DNA of 64,000 nucleotides from JAOABC01 sp041287495 (GCA_041287495.1 JBEULE010000036.1:1-64000), one strand, 5' to 3'. Positions 32,443 to 42,597 are shown, numbered from the stretch's first letter. Numbers and translations are program-made. Notes: a model not told the origin generated them from the letters alone.

Positions 32443-33139
32443 GAAGATACTTATCATAGGAATACAAGCTTCTCTGATATTACATCTTCTACTTTACATA
32501 ATCATAAAACTGCTTCCACCTGTTCATTTGAAAAATATAACCTATGAGCCAATAGAGATAGATGTTAATCAAGAGAGTATAAAGGAAAAACCAAAAGAAG
32601 TTAAAATATCAAAAAGTTATGTTAAACCTTTGGAAAAAAAACAACAAATAAAAACTTCAAAAGGTATAGAAAATAGCGATAAATTAAAGGATTACTCCGA
32701 TAGTAAAACAGTAGTATCTGAAAGTAAAACTACCGAAAAACCTAAAAAAGAAAGTCTGAACTTAGATGAAAGTAATCTAGCTCTATTAAATAAGATAAAA
32801 TCAGGACAGGTAGAAAATAAAGAGTTTGTAGAAAGTGATACATCTTTTGGAGAGCCTCTATCAAAGATTGATAATCAAGCTCAAGGTGATGCTCTTTCAA
32901 GGAAAGTTATATACAGACCAAATCCTGTTAAAGCCAAAACAGATATAGTTCAGCCATCAATAAAAGCGAAAATTTTTATATCTCCCTCTGGAGAAGTTGT
33001 AAAAGTTCAGCTTTTAACCCTAACATCAGACCCGAACCTAAACCAAGAAGTAGTAGATTATCTATATAAATGGAGATTTAATCCAATAAAAGAAAACAAA
33101 ACCCAGTATGCAGTCATAACTTTATATTTTGGAAAGTAG
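32417..33139 (+). CDS. tonB: TonB-family energy transducer
   Basis: The 240-residue protein has one N-terminal membrane helix (about 12-30, IIGIQASLILHLLLYIIIKLL), a charged, lysine-rich periplasmic spacer, and a C-terminal TonB domain: VQPSIKAKIFISPSGEVVKVQLL and EVVDYLYKWRFNPIKENKTQ. It would couple ExbBD and the proton gradient to outer-membrane receptors; none of these are in the window. The ATG at 32417 is 9 bases from GAGG, all within the end of nth. The spacer is less proline-rich than in enterobacterial TonB. Confidence 0.8.
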   Translation: MEMLNQEDRKILIIGIQASLILHLLLYIIIKLLPPVHLKNITYEPIEIDVNQESIKEKPKEVKISKSYVKPLEKKQQIKTSKGIENSDKLKDYSDSKTVVSESKTTEKPKKESLNLDESNLALLNKIKSGQVENKEFVESDTSFGEPLSKIDNQAQGDALSRKVIYRPNPVKAKTDIVQPSIKAKIFISPSGEVVKVQLLTLTSDPNLNQEVVDYLYKWRFNPIKENKTQYAVITLYFGK

Positions 33140-33160
33140 CTAAGTATAACTTTTTTAATA

Positions 33161-35074
33161 TTAAGCATTTATTGAGTTTTTTATATTTTTTTCTTTGAAA
33201 ATCCTTTTTTCTACAACTTCAATGATCCTATCAGATATACTTTGAGTATCTAATCCTAAATCCCTCTCTAACAGCTCAATTTTTCCATGCTCTACAAATT
33301 TATCTGGAATACCAAATCTTATTACTCTATTATAATAACCATTATCAATTACAAACTCAGCAACAGCTGAACCAAAACCACCATTTAAAACTCCATCTTC
33401 CATAGTAACCACAAATTCATATTCAGATAAAAGTTTTCTTAATAAAGTTTCATCCATAGGTTTTATAAATCTTGCATTTACAATAGATGGGTTATATCCT
33501 CTTGTTTTTAGAACTTTTTTAACTTCAAAGGCCCTCTGAACATACTTTCCAACTGCAAGTATAACTATATCTCTACCTTCTTCAAGAACTTCCCAAGAAC
33601 CTATAGGTATAGTATTAAAACCTTCTGTTTTAACACCAACTCCAGAGCCTCTTGGATATCTTATAGCAAATGTTTTTCCACTGTTTAAAGCTGTGTATAG
33701 TAAATCTCTTAACTCCTGTTCATCTTTAGGAGATGCTATAACGATGCTAGGAACAGCTCTTAAAAAGGCTATATCAAATACACCGTGGTGAGTAGGTCCA
33801 TCATCTCCAACTAATCCTCCCCTATCTATTGCAAATACCACAGGTAACTCTTGAAGTGCTATATCATGTATTACCTGATCGTAAGCTCTCTGTAAGAAGG
33901 TTGAGTAGTAAGCCGCTACCGGTTTAAATCCCTCTAACGCAAGACCACCGGCAAAGGTTGCAGCATGTTGCTCTGCTATACCTACATCAAAAAATCTATT
34001 TGGAAATCTCTTTGCAAACTCCGCTAATCCAGACCCTTCCTTCATTGCAGGTGTGATAGCTACTATCTTTTCATCTTTTTCTGCAAGTTCTACTAAGGCA
34101 TCCCCAAAGACCTTACTATAAGTAGGTATAGATGAAGTCTTATTAAATATACCTGAAATTTTATCAAAAGGAGATACACCATGAAAAACTACCGGATTAG
34201 CTTCTGCAAATTTATAACCTTTTCCTTTTTGAGTTATGATATGAAGTAAAATTGGACCTCTCATAAGTTTTATATTTTCAAGAGTCTCTTCAAGAGACAT
34301 TAGATTGTGTCCATCTATAGGTCCTACATATGTAAAACCAAGTTCCTCAAATATTAACCCAGGTGCAAATAGACCTTTTGTATATTCTTCTATCTTTCTT
34401 AGTATCTTTACAGCTTTTTTACCAAATATTTTACTGATAGCTTCTTTTAGTTTCTGTCTTGGTTTCTGAAAAGTCTGTTTAGTTATTATCTTGTTAAAGT
34501 ATGTGTAAATAGCTCCAACATTTGGAGAGATAGACATCTGATTATCGTTTAGAATAACTATAAATTTTGATGGATCAAGCCAACCGGCATTATTTAGCCC
34601 TTCAAAAGCTTCGCCGGCAGTCATAGCACCATCGCCAATAACGGCAATAGTGTATCCATCATCACCCTTTAAATCTTTTCCTACTCTAAATCCTAAGGCA
34701 GCAGATATGGAAGTACTACTATGTCCTGTCCCAAAGTGGTCATATTTACTCTCTTTTATCTTTGAAAATCCGGAAATACCTTTATACTGTCTTAATGTTC
34801 TAAACTCTTCTTTTCTTCCTGTCAATATCTTATATGTATAAGTCTGATGTCCTACATCCCAAACTATCTTATCCCTCTCAGGGTCAAAAGCCATAAGAAT
34901 AGCTATTGTCAATTCGACTGTTCCAAGTGAAGGTCCGATATGTCCACCATTAATTGATGTAACATCTATGATGTAGTTACGTATATCTTCACACAGAAGA
35001 TTAAGCTCATCTTTTGATAGTTTTTTTAGATCTTTATAATCCTTAATCTTGTTTAGTATGTTAAAGTCTTTCAT
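33161..35074 (-). CDS. dxs: 1-Deoxy-D-xylulose-5-phosphate synthase
   Basis: DXS condenses pyruvate and glyceraldehyde-3-phosphate, the first step of the MEP isoprenoid pathway. The thiamine diphosphate motif GDGAMTAGEAFEGLNNAG...NDNQMSIS is intact, as are DVGIAEQHAATFAGGLA and DRGGLVGDDGPTHHGVFD. The start is the ATG at 35074 after AAGGAG; a TTG eight codons upstream lacks a site. 637 residues, the usual size. Convergent with tonB. Confidence 0.95.
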   Translation of the reverse strand: MKDFNILNKIKDYKDLKKLSKDELNLLCEDIRNYIIDVTSINGGHIGPSLGTVELTIAILMAFDPERDKIVWDVGHQTYTYKILTGRKEEFRTLRQYKGISGFSKIKESKYDHFGTGHSSTSISAALGFRVGKDLKGDDGYTIAVIGDGAMTAGEAFEGLNNAGWLDPSKFIVILNDNQMSISPNVGAIYTYFNKIITKQTFQKPRQKLKEAISKIFGKKAVKILRKIEEYTKGLFAPGLIFEELGFTYVGPIDGHNLMSLEETLENIKLMRGPILLHIITQKGKGYKFAEANPVVFHGVSPFDKISGIFNKTSSIPTYSKVFGDALVELAEKDEKIVAITPAMKEGSGLAEFAKRFPNRFFDVGIAEQHAATFAGGLALEGFKPVAAYYSTFLQRAYDQVIHDIALQELPVVFAIDRGGLVGDDGPTHHGVFDIAFLRAVPSIVIASPKDEQELRDLLYTALNSGKTFAIRYPRGSGVGVKTEGFNTIPIGSWEVLEEGRDIVILAVGKYVQRAFEVKKVLKTRGYNPSIVNARFIKPMDETLLRKLLSEYEFVVTMEDGVLNGGFGSAVAEFVIDNGYYNRVIRFGIPDKFVEHGKIELLERDLGLDTQSISDRIIEVVEKRIFKEKNIKNSINA

Positions 35075-35179
35075 ATTCAACTCCTTTTGTTTATACAAAA
35101 TATATTCTAAAAACTTTAAAAGTGTATGTAAAATATATCCAAAATTTGTAAAATCAAAGTTTATTTAGTATAACATATA

Positions 35180-35216
35180 GGGGGGGGTTGTTTATTAAGA
35201 AAAAATATTTTATAAT
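35180..35216 (+). promoter_or_regulatory. Promoter of the lytic transglycosylase with an adjoining G8 tract
   Basis: TTGTTT (35188-35193), 17 bases, TATAAT (35211-35216), 26 bases before the ATG. Directly before the -35 lies a run of eight G (35180-35187), exceptional in this AT-rich sequence. A length change of the run would alter what lies just upstream of the -35 but not the spacer. Confidence 0.6.
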
Positions 35217-35242
35217 TTACAAAAACTTAACGAGGTTAAAAA

Positions 35243-36145
35243 ATGAATAAGTTATTGATATTAACATTATTTTTAATTTCAACGCTGACAGTAAAGCTAT
35301 CTTTTGGAAAAGAGTTTTTAATTCAGGAAGAACTAAGTAAAGATGTGGAAATCTCACTGAATAAGTCTGAAGATGTTAAGAAGTTAGAAAACTATCTAAA
35401 AACTATATCAGAGAAAGACAAGTGGTTAGAAAAGGAAAAAGAGAGTTTTATTAGTAAAAACAGAAAAATTATAGAAAAATCAATCGAAAATGGGAAAAAA
35501 TACATACCTCTAATCATATCTATACTTGTAAAACACAACCTACCTATGGACCTTGCTTTTATTCCTGCAATAGAAAGTCATTACATCAATGGTTTAAAAT
35601 CTCCAAAAGGGGCTGCAGGAATATGGCAGTTTATGCCTCAAACAGCAAGAAACTTTGGTTTAGTAGTAAATAATTATGTTGATGAAAGACTTGACCCTAT
35701 AAAATCTACCCAAGCAGCAGTAAAATATCTTAAGCATCTATACGGTATATTTGGAGATTGGAATCTTGTATTGGCAAGTTATAATGCCGGTCATAGTAAA
35801 GTTATAACTAAGGTAAGTTATCACGGTAGCAGCTTTTCAGATGTAAGAAAATATCTACCTAAGCAAACCCAAGACTACTTAGTTAAATTTCTAGCTTTCT
35901 TGGAAGAAGGTAAAAAACTGTTAAACAAAAACGGTATATCAATGGAACCTGATATAGAGGTGATTGAAGTCAGTGGTAAATATGATTTAAAAACTATAGC
36001 AAAGCTTACATATATTCCTGAGCAAAAGTTAAAAGAGTTAAACAAACATTTTATAAAAGGTATTATTCCTGAAGATGGGAATATTTATAATCTGTATGTC
36101 CCCTCAGGTTATGGAAAGTTAGTTAAGGCGTTATTAGACAGTTAG
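35243..36145 (+). CDS. Membrane-bound or periplasmic lytic murein transglycosylase, MltD-like
   Basis: The 300-residue exported protein (signal to about residue 22) has an SLT lysozyme-like domain: AFIPAIESHYINGLKSPKGAAGIWQFMPQTARNFGL with the catalytic glutamate, then VLASYNAGHSKV. Near the C-terminus IEVSGKYDLKTIAKLTYIPEQKLKELN looks like one LysM-type repeat. It cuts peptidoglycan glycan strands with formation of anhydro-muramic acid. ACGAGG precedes the ATG; mfd begins 3 bases after its stop. Confidence 0.88.
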   Translation: MNKLLILTLFLISTLTVKLSFGKEFLIQEELSKDVEISLNKSEDVKKLENYLKTISEKDKWLEKEKESFISKNRKIIEKSIENGKKYIPLIISILVKHNLPMDLAFIPAIESHYINGLKSPKGAAGIWQFMPQTARNFGLVVNNYVDERLDPIKSTQAAVKYLKHLYGIFGDWNLVLASYNAGHSKVITKVSYHGSSFSDVRKYLPKQTQDYLVKFLAFLEEGKKLLNKNGISMEPDIEVIEVSGKYDLKTIAKLTYIPEQKLKELNKHFIKGIIPEDGNIYNLYVPSGYGKLVKALLDS

Positions 36146-36148
36146 TAG

Positions 36149-38965
36149 ATGAAAATTTTCGTTGGAAATAGTTCTTATCCGGAGTATTTTACATTAAAAT
36201 CTTCGAGAAAAGCTTTTTTTATAACAGATACAGAGAAAAAAGCCCAAGAATGTTTTAACAATTTTAGAGCTTATAAAGATTATTTAAAATTAGATATACC
36301 AGTTTTATACTTCCCATCTGAGCAGAATATACTCGATATAAAAAGTCAGATAGATAGAAATCATGCTTATTTACATATAATCAACTCTGAGAAATTTATA
36401 GTAGTTTTATCAAAGGAAGGACTTGACACGGAAGTTTTACCTAAAGATAAGTTCCTTGAAAGAGTTTTAAATATAAAAGTATCACAAGATTTAAACAGGG
36501 ATATCTTTTTACAAAAGTTATATGAATCTGGATATATAAAAGTTGATAAGGTTGAATACGAGGGAGAGTTTTCGGTAAGAGGTGGATTTATAACAATAAA
36601 CATTCCATACATAGGGATTGTTGAGATTGATCTATGGGGAGACACTGTTGAGAATATATTTTTAAGGTCTAAAATCTCTACAAGAAAAAGATTAGAAAAC
36701 ATCTGTATACAGCCTCTGTATGATAAACCTGTAGAATCACAGGAATCTCTGAAACTTATGGATACACCTACCATAAAGTTTAAAGAATTAATAGTTGGAG
36801 ATATATACTTATACGATATATATGAAGAGATTTACGAAGATGGAATCTGCTTTTACTCATTAGGACAAAGTGCTTACAATCAGAAAGATATTTCTCAAGA
36901 CTATCAGATAATAAAACTTCCTATAAACAGGAGATTAGTTCTACCGCAACAGAAGGTAGCATTTATCCCTGAATTTAAGTCAAAAATTGACTTTGAATTT
37001 GAACCTCTTGAAGTGGGAGATTACGTTATCCATGAAGATTTTGGAATAGGAATATATAAAGGGGTAGAAACAAGAGAGATTAAAGGTAAAATCTACGATT
37101 TTATGATTTTAGAGTACGCAGATAATGAAAAGGTTTTAGTCTCTTATCTACATTTTGATAAGATTCATAAATATAAGACAGATGGTAATATAAAGATAGA
37201 TAAAATAGGTGCACCTACCTGGAGAAACTTAAAGAAAAAAGTAAAGGAATCACTAAAAAATATAGCAAAACAACTCATAAATCTTTATACAGAAAGAAAA
37301 TCTATAAAAAGAAAACCTCTTTCCGTAGATAATGAGATAACAAGAGCTATTGAAGAAAGTTTTAAGTTTGCAGAAACTCAGGATCAACTTAAAGCCATAG
37401 AAGATATAAAGAGAGATTTTCAAAAAGATACACCAATAGATAGACTAATCTGCGGAGATGTTGGTTTTGGTAAAACAGAAGTTGCAATAAGAGCTACATC
37501 AATAGCTGTTTCAAATGGTTATCAAGTAGCAGTAATAGTTCCAACCACAATTCTATCCTATCAACATTACAAAAAATTTAAGGAAAGATTGAGTCATGTT
37601 GGTATAGAAGTAGAGAATTTATCTAGATTAAAAACAAAATCTAAACAAAAGGAAGTTTTAGAAAGGCTAAAAGATGGAAAGATAGATGTAATAATAGGAA
37701 CCCATAGATTACTTCAAGATGATGTAAAATTTAAAAATCTAGGACTTCTAATTATAGATGAGGAACATCGTTTTGGTGTTAAGGCTAAGGAAAGACTAAG
37801 AGAGTTGAAAAAAGAGGTAGATACAATTTACATTTCTGCAACACCTATACCGAGGACTTTAAATATGGTTATATCAAAATTAAAAGATATATCTGTGATA
37901 AACACTCCTCCAGAAGGTAGAATAGAAGTAAAAACCTTAATATCTCCCTTTGATGAAACTATTATAAAAAGAGCAATAGACTTAGAATTGAAGAGGGATG
38001 GTCAAGTATTTTTCCTACACAACAGAATACAAACTATAAAGGAAAGAGTAGATTATCTCAAAAATTTGTTTCCTCAATGTAGTATAGATTTTATACACGG
38101 AAAGATGAAGCCAAAAGAGATAGAGGAAAAGATAATTAAATTTTTAGAAAAAAAAATAGATATACTTGTTAGTACATCCATAATAGAAACAGGAATAGAT
38201 ATACCAACGGCAAATACATTAATTGTAGAAAGAGCAGACAGCTTTGGATTAACCCAGCTTTATCATATAAGGGGAAGAGTAGGAAGAGCAGATAAACAGG
38301 CATACTGTTATCTCCTTGTACCAGAAACAATGACTGAAGAAGCTAAGGAAAGAATCAGAGTTTTATCCAAACTTACAAGACCAGGGTCCGGGCTAAAAGT
38401 ATCCATTGAAGACCTTAGGATAAGAGGACCGGGAAACATTCTCGGTGTAGAACAAAGTGGATTTATAAAAGCCATAGGAATGGATATGTATATAAAACTA
38501 TTTAAAGAAGCTATACAAGAAAAACCAGAAGAAAACTTAGTTGATATAGATATAGATATAGATGCGTATATACCTCAAGATTTTATACAAGACCCTATGG
38601 AAAGGCTTAATATTACTATGGCTTTATCAAAACTACAAACTACCCAAGAAATTGAGAGTTTCAGAGAGTATCTTCAGGAGTTTTATGGAGATATTCCTAT
38701 TCTGTTAAATAGATTTATAAACATAAAGAAAATAGAAAAGTTAGCTTCACAGGTAGGTATAAAAAGGATAGAAATAAAATCAAGAGTGTTAAAACTCAGT
38801 TTTGAAGATATAGATCCAAATTTACTCATGGAGATAATAAAAGAGTTAGAACCTTTATCAGTTACTTCTAACTCTGTTTCATTTTTGGTAGATATAGATA
38901 AACTGGATACTTTTATAAAAGATTTTGAAAATCTACTTAAAAAGGTTAAAATAGATATTAACTAA
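36149..38965 (+). CDS. mfd: Transcription-repair coupling factor Mfd
   Basis: Mfd removes RNA polymerase stalled at damage and recruits UvrA. At 938 residues it is shorter than the usual 1100-1150. The N-terminal UvrB-like region is reduced; the polymerase-interaction domain (YVIHEDFGIGIYKGVETRE) is clear. The helicase motors have GDVGFGKTEVAIRA, IIDEEHRFGVKAKERL, and STSIIETGIDIPTANTLIVERAD...HIRGRVGRADK. A C-terminal TRCF domain ends it. It is preceded by the transglycosylase with a 3-base gap. Confidence 0.95.
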   Translation: MKIFVGNSSYPEYFTLKSSRKAFFITDTEKKAQECFNNFRAYKDYLKLDIPVLYFPSEQNILDIKSQIDRNHAYLHIINSEKFIVVLSKEGLDTEVLPKDKFLERVLNIKVSQDLNRDIFLQKLYESGYIKVDKVEYEGEFSVRGGFITINIPYIGIVEIDLWGDTVENIFLRSKISTRKRLENICIQPLYDKPVESQESLKLMDTPTIKFKELIVGDIYLYDIYEEIYEDGICFYSLGQSAYNQKDISQDYQIIKLPINRRLVLPQQKVAFIPEFKSKIDFEFEPLEVGDYVIHEDFGIGIYKGVETREIKGKIYDFMILEYADNEKVLVSYLHFDKIHKYKTDGNIKIDKIGAPTWRNLKKKVKESLKNIAKQLINLYTERKSIKRKPLSVDNEITRAIEESFKFAETQDQLKAIEDIKRDFQKDTPIDRLICGDVGFGKTEVAIRATSIAVSNGYQVAVIVPTTILSYQHYKKFKERLSHVGIEVENLSRLKTKSKQKEVLERLKDGKIDVIIGTHRLLQDDVKFKNLGLLIIDEEHRFGVKAKERLRELKKEVDTIYISATPIPRTLNMVISKLKDISVINTPPEGRIEVKTLISPFDETIIKRAIDLELKRDGQVFFLHNRIQTIKERVDYLKNLFPQCSIDFIHGKMKPKEIEEKIIKFLEKKIDILVSTSIIETGIDIPTANTLIVERADSFGLTQLYHIRGRVGRADKQAYCYLLVPETMTEEAKERIRVLSKLTRPGSGLKVSIEDLRIRGPGNILGVEQSGFIKAIGMDMYIKLFKEAIQEKPEENLVDIDIDIDAYIPQDFIQDPMERLNITMALSKLQTTQEIESFREYLQEFYGDIPILLNRFINIKKIEKLASQVGIKRIEIKSRVLKLSFEDIDPNLLMEIIKELEPLSVTSNSVSFLVDIDKLDTFIKDFENLLKKVKIDIN

Positions 38966-38981
38966 ACTAAAAGGATAGGCT

Positions 38982-39599
38982 GTGTATAACCTAACTATAG
39001 ATGAGGCAGTATTTTCTGTTGTTGATTTAGAAACAACAGGTCTAAATCCTAAAAGTAGTCAGATTATAGAGATAGCTGCCCTAAGGGTTGAAGGCTGGAC
39101 AATAACAGATAAATTTACTACTCTCGTAAAACCTTCGTACGATTTTATACCTCCAAACATAACAAAACTAACGGGAATAACAAACGCTATGGTTATAGAT
39201 AAACCAAAGATAGACGAAGTTTTTCCGGAATTTTTAGATTTTATAGAAGGAACAATACTTGTAGCTCATAATGCAAGTTTTGATGTCTCTTTCTTAAAAG
39301 AAGTCCACAGGCAGCTTTACAGTAGAGAGTTAACAATTCATTATGTCTGCACCCAGAATATAGCAAAACGTCTTTTTCCAGATTTAAACAGTAAATCTTT
39401 ATCAAATGTAGCCAGTTTTTTAAGGGTTAACTATACACAGAAACATAGGGCTATGTCAGATGCTTTAGTTACTTTTCATATTTTTAGAAAAATGGTAGAT
39501 TATTTACAAGATTTAAAGATAAATAAAGTTTTGGACCTTGTAAAGATAACAAATGGAAAAACATTGTCACATTCAAAAAAAAGGAGAAGATATGTTTAA
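38982..39599 (+). CDS. DnaQ-like 3'-5' exonuclease (DNA polymerase III epsilon family)
   Basis: The 205-residue DEDD exonuclease has ExoI FSVVDLETTGL, ExoII AHNASFDVSFL and ExoIII HRAMSDALVTF. It would proofread or trim DNA or RNA 3' ends. It may be the polymerase III epsilon subunit, but a stand-alone DnaQ-family nuclease cannot be excluded. The start is a GTG after AGGATAG. It overlaps proC by 8 bases. Confidence 0.85.
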   Translation: MYNLTIDEAVFSVVDLETTGLNPKSSQIIEIAALRVEGWTITDKFTTLVKPSYDFIPPNITKLTGITNAMVIDKPKIDEVFPEFLDFIEGTILVAHNASFDVSFLKEVHRQLYSRELTIHYVCTQNIAKRLFPDLNSKSLSNVASFLRVNYTQKHRAMSDALVTFHIFRKMVDYLQDLKINKVLDLVKITNGKTLSHSKKRRRYV

Positions 39600-40389
39600 A
39601 ATTGGAATTATTGGAATAGGTAATATGGGCCAAGCAATCTTAGAAGGGTTAATAAAAAGGACTGTAATAAAAAATACTGATATTATTATCTATGATTTAG
39701 ATAAAGAAAAAGTTAAAGACATAGTTGAAAAATACGAAGTAGCATCAGCTTCAGATGTTGGATATCTCGTAAATCTATCAGAAATAGTATTTATAGCAGT
39801 AAAACCAAAAGATTTTGAAAGCGCTATTAAATCAGCTTTAAACTATTTTAATGAAGATAAAACTGTTATATCAGTTATGGCTGGAGTATCTGTAAACAAG
39901 ATAAAATCATTAATAAAAAATTCTAAAATTGTTAGAACTATGCCAAACACACCAGCTCTAATAGGTGAAGGTGTTATAGGTGTATATTTTGACTTTGGAG
40001 AAGAAAAATTAAAAAAAGAGATTTTTGAATTATTATCTTCACTTGGTGAAGTTATAGAGATAAAAGAAGAATTAATGGATTCTATAACCGGTCTTTCTGG
40101 AAGTGGTCCGGCTTATGTGTTTACATTCATAGATGCACTTGCAATGGCGGGAGTAAAAATGGGATTTTCTTACCAAGATGCCTTAAAAATAGCTACACAG
40201 ACTGTTTTAGGTTCAGCAAAACTACTTAAAGAGACAGGGCAGCATCCGGCAGTTTTAAGGGATAAGGTAACATCTCCAGCCGGAACAACAATTTACGGAC
40301 TTCATAAACTCGAGGAGAAAGGCTTTAAAGATGCTATTATATCTGCCGTAGAAGAAGCAACAAAAAGAAGTAAAGAGCTCTCAAACTAA
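39592..40389 (+). CDS. proC: Pyrroline-5-carboxylate reductase
   Basis: ProC makes proline from pyrroline-5-carboxylate with NAD(P)H. It has the cofactor motif IGIIGIGNMGQAI, VRTMPNTPALIGEG, and the C-terminal signature LRDKVTSPAGTTIYGLHKLEEKGF. I choose the ATG at 39592, which follows AAGGAGA, giving 265 residues; the frame continues 13 codons upstream inside the exonuclease gene. It ends convergent with hemW, overlapping by 9 bases. Confidence 0.94.
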   Translation: MFKIGIIGIGNMGQAILEGLIKRTVIKNTDIIIYDLDKEKVKDIVEKYEVASASDVGYLVNLSEIVFIAVKPKDFESAIKSALNYFNEDKTVISVMAGVSVNKIKSLIKNSKIVRTMPNTPALIGEGVIGVYFDFGEEKLKKEIFELLSSLGEVIEIKEELMDSITGLSGSGPAYVFTFIDALAMAGVKMGFSYQDALKIATQTVLGSAKLLKETGQHPAVLRDKVTSPAGTTIYGLHKLEEKGFKDAIISAVEEATKRSKELSN

Positions 40390-41478
40390 CCTTGAAGTTA
40401 TGTAATTTATAACCATTATACCCTTTGGTGTGAGACTAAATTTTCCCTCATTTATCTCTCCATAACCTTCCATAACAAAGGTGTAAAGCATCTCTTTATC
40501 ACTTATTAAATCAATATCTATACCTTCTTTTAGTCTAAGTCCAAGGAAAATTTTCTCTTCTCTAATTTTCTCCTCATTTAAAAATTCTCTATTTATAACA
40601 GGCTTTAAACCTTTTTCTATCATCTGTATATACTGATTTATATTTTTTGTATTTCCAAATCTTTCATTATTTACAAAAGACCAAGCAGACACACCTACAC
40701 CAAGAAACTCCACATGGGTCCAGTAAAATAAGTTATGTTTACAAAAAAATCCATCTTTTGCCCAATTAGAAAGTTCATACCTTTCAAAACCTCTATCTTC
40801 AAGAAAAGTATCTATTAACTCAAACATCTGACATAACAACTCATCTTCAGGTAAGCTTATCTCTCCTCTGTTAACTAAAACCCCTAGTGGAGTTTCTTCG
40901 TAAGCAGTCAGCATATAAGCTGATATATGTTTTATAGGTAAATCTGTGTAAATCTGCAAATCCCTCTCTAAATCTCCAATAGATTGCCCAGGAATACCGT
41001 ATATAAGGTCAAGATTTATATTTTCTATTCCGGCATTATATACATTTTCTAATGATTTTAAAGTATCTATAGCTGTATGGTCTCTTCCTAAAGTTTTTAA
41101 ATTTTTAATTAAAAAAGATTGATTTCCAATACTTATACGGTTAACTCCAAACTCTCTTAAAGTTTTAAAATCCTTGAGAGAGTAGTTGTTAGGATTTGAT
41201 TCAACCGTAATCTCTAAGTCAGAGGAAGTTTTAAAAAACTTAGTTATAAACTCAATAATCTTACCTAAAAGATTAGGATTTAAAGTTGTAGGAGTTCCTC
41301 CTCCAAAATATAGTGTCTCTATGTTGTAATCTAAATCAGAGTATAACTCAAGTTCCCTTAATAAAGCATTTAAATATCTTCTCTTTATATCTTCATCAAA
41401 AGAGATAAAAGATGTAAAATCACAATAGGGACATTTTAAACCACAGAAAGGTATATGTATATAAATTCCTTTAATCAT
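40381..41478 (-). CDS. hemW: Radical SAM protein HemW (CPDH/HemN-like)
   Basis: The 365-residue protein has the radical SAM cluster motif in IHIPFCGLKCPYCDF, then YFGGGTPTTL, VESNPNNYSL, and INLDLIYGIPGQS. HemW proteins resemble oxygen-independent coproporphyrinogen oxidases but act as haem chaperones; the short HemW-like N-terminus without the extra HemN residues favours HemW. Distinguishing the two from sequence alone is not fully secure. It is transcribed alone, divergent from the PilZ gene. No ribosome site is obvious. Confidence 0.85.
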   Translation of the reverse strand: MIKGIYIHIPFCGLKCPYCDFTSFISFDEDIKRRYLNALLRELELYSDLDYNIETLYFGGGTPTTLNPNLLGKIIEFITKFFKTSSDLEITVESNPNNYSLKDFKTLREFGVNRISIGNQSFLIKNLKTLGRDHTAIDTLKSLENVYNAGIENINLDLIYGIPGQSIGDLERDLQIYTDLPIKHISAYMLTAYEETPLGVLVNRGEISLPEDELLCQMFELIDTFLEDRGFERYELSNWAKDGFFCKHNLFYWTHVEFLGVGVSAWSFVNNERFGNTKNINQYIQMIEKGLKPVINREFLNEEKIREEKIFLGLRLKEGIDIDLISDKEMLYTFVMEGYGEINEGKFSLTPKGIMVINYITSRLV

Positions 41479-41520
41479 CTAAATATTGTATAATATTTCA
41501 TCTCTTGATGGGGAGTGAAA

Positions 41521-42573
41521 ATGGATAATAAAGAGAGTGCTGTTAAAGGCTATCAGATTGCAATGGACAAACTCAGCCAGATAGATTTAGGCGCTATTAT
41601 TATGTTAATCGTTCTCATAATTTTAATGATAGTTGCAGTTTTATCTATAAATTACTTTTCCAAAAGATTTAGAGAGAAGTATAAATATATAGAATTTGAG
41701 AAGTTTTCAAAAGAGAAAGAACTTTCTGAAAAGCAGTATAAAATACTCTGGGATTACTCTTTAAAACTCGGTAGAGATCCTTTCTTAGCTCTTGAATTCA
41801 AATCTCCATTTGAAAAAGTTATAGACATATACATAAAAGAAAATCCAAATTTTGATGAAGAGTTAATAAAAGATATGAGAAAAAAACTTGGGTTTGACCA
41901 TATCCCATATTTTGTCCCACTTACCACAACAAAGGATATAGATTTATTTCAAGGTGGTATTCTAAGGATAGGGGAAAACAGAATAATAAAAGTAGCCCTT
42001 TATGACAAAGATGAGAGATATATGTATTGGATTGTTACAGATGATATAAATGGATTACCTGTAACTTCCGGAGATACAGTAAAAATTAACTTTGTCAGGA
42101 AGGGAGATGCAGCATATATAATAGAGGTTCCTGTAGAGGAAATATCAAATGATAATGGCAAAATTATAATAAAAGCTCCACATACATTTGAGCTTATAAG
42201 AGTTCAGAGGAGAGAGTATCCAAGGGTTGAAACAGATTTAGACTGTATAATAGGAAAAGAGGTAGAAGAAAAAACAGTGTGGTTAGAGGGTAAAATTATA
42301 GATATAAGTCTATCCGGAGCAAGGGTATGTATACCTCCGGAGAAAAAGTCAATTTTAAATTTAAAGACAGGAGACCAAATCTACCTACAGTTCGATATAC
42401 TAAACGAATCTATATTTCAAAAGTCAGAGGTTGTTAATATCTATGAGAAGCAGAAAACTTTATGTTATGGCTTAAGATTTATAGATACAAAAGAAAGTGT
42501 CCAGAGAATTATATTTGATTATGTTAAAAGACAGCAACAGGCACTTGCAAAACTTTACAATAAACAGTCTTGA
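41521..42573 (+). CDS. Membrane-anchored PilZ-domain protein, c-di-GMP binding
   Basis: The 350-residue protein has one N-terminal membrane helix (about residues 18-40), a helical region, a beta-barrel YcgR-N-like region (about 130-225), then a PilZ domain with the binding motif RREYPRVE and DISLSGARV. Both c-di-GMP contact motifs are intact. It would be a receptor adjusting motility or attachment, and an EAL protein follows at 46376. The ATG at 41521 is used because GGGGAG lies 7 bases upstream; a GTG two codons earlier overlaps that site. Confidence 0.85.
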   Translation: MDNKESAVKGYQIAMDKLSQIDLGAIIMLIVLIILMIVAVLSINYFSKRFREKYKYIEFEKFSKEKELSEKQYKILWDYSLKLGRDPFLALEFKSPFEKVIDIYIKENPNFDEELIKDMRKKLGFDHIPYFVPLTTTKDIDLFQGGILRIGENRIIKVALYDKDERYMYWIVTDDINGLPVTSGDTVKINFVRKGDAAYIIEVPVEEISNDNGKIIIKAPHTFELIRVQRREYPRVETDLDCIIGKEVEEKTVWLEGKIIDISLSGARVCIPPEKKSILNLKTGDQIYLQFDILNESIFQKSEVVNIYEKQKTLCYGLRFIDTKESVQRIIFDYVKRQQQALAKLYNKQS

Positions 42574-42597
42574 TTTTAATAAAAGTTAGTCTATACT
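42570..42597 (+). promoter_or_regulatory. Promoter of the dksA-like gene
   Basis: TTGATT (42570-42575), 16 bases, TATACT (42592-42597), 30 bases before the ATG. The -35 overlaps the stop codon of the PilZ gene. Confidence 0.5.

Noticed and set aside
35180..35187. G8 run as a sequencing artefact only
   Set aside because: Cannot be excluded, but it lies in non-coding DNA where no frame is affected, and its place beside a good promoter justified keeping it as a finding.
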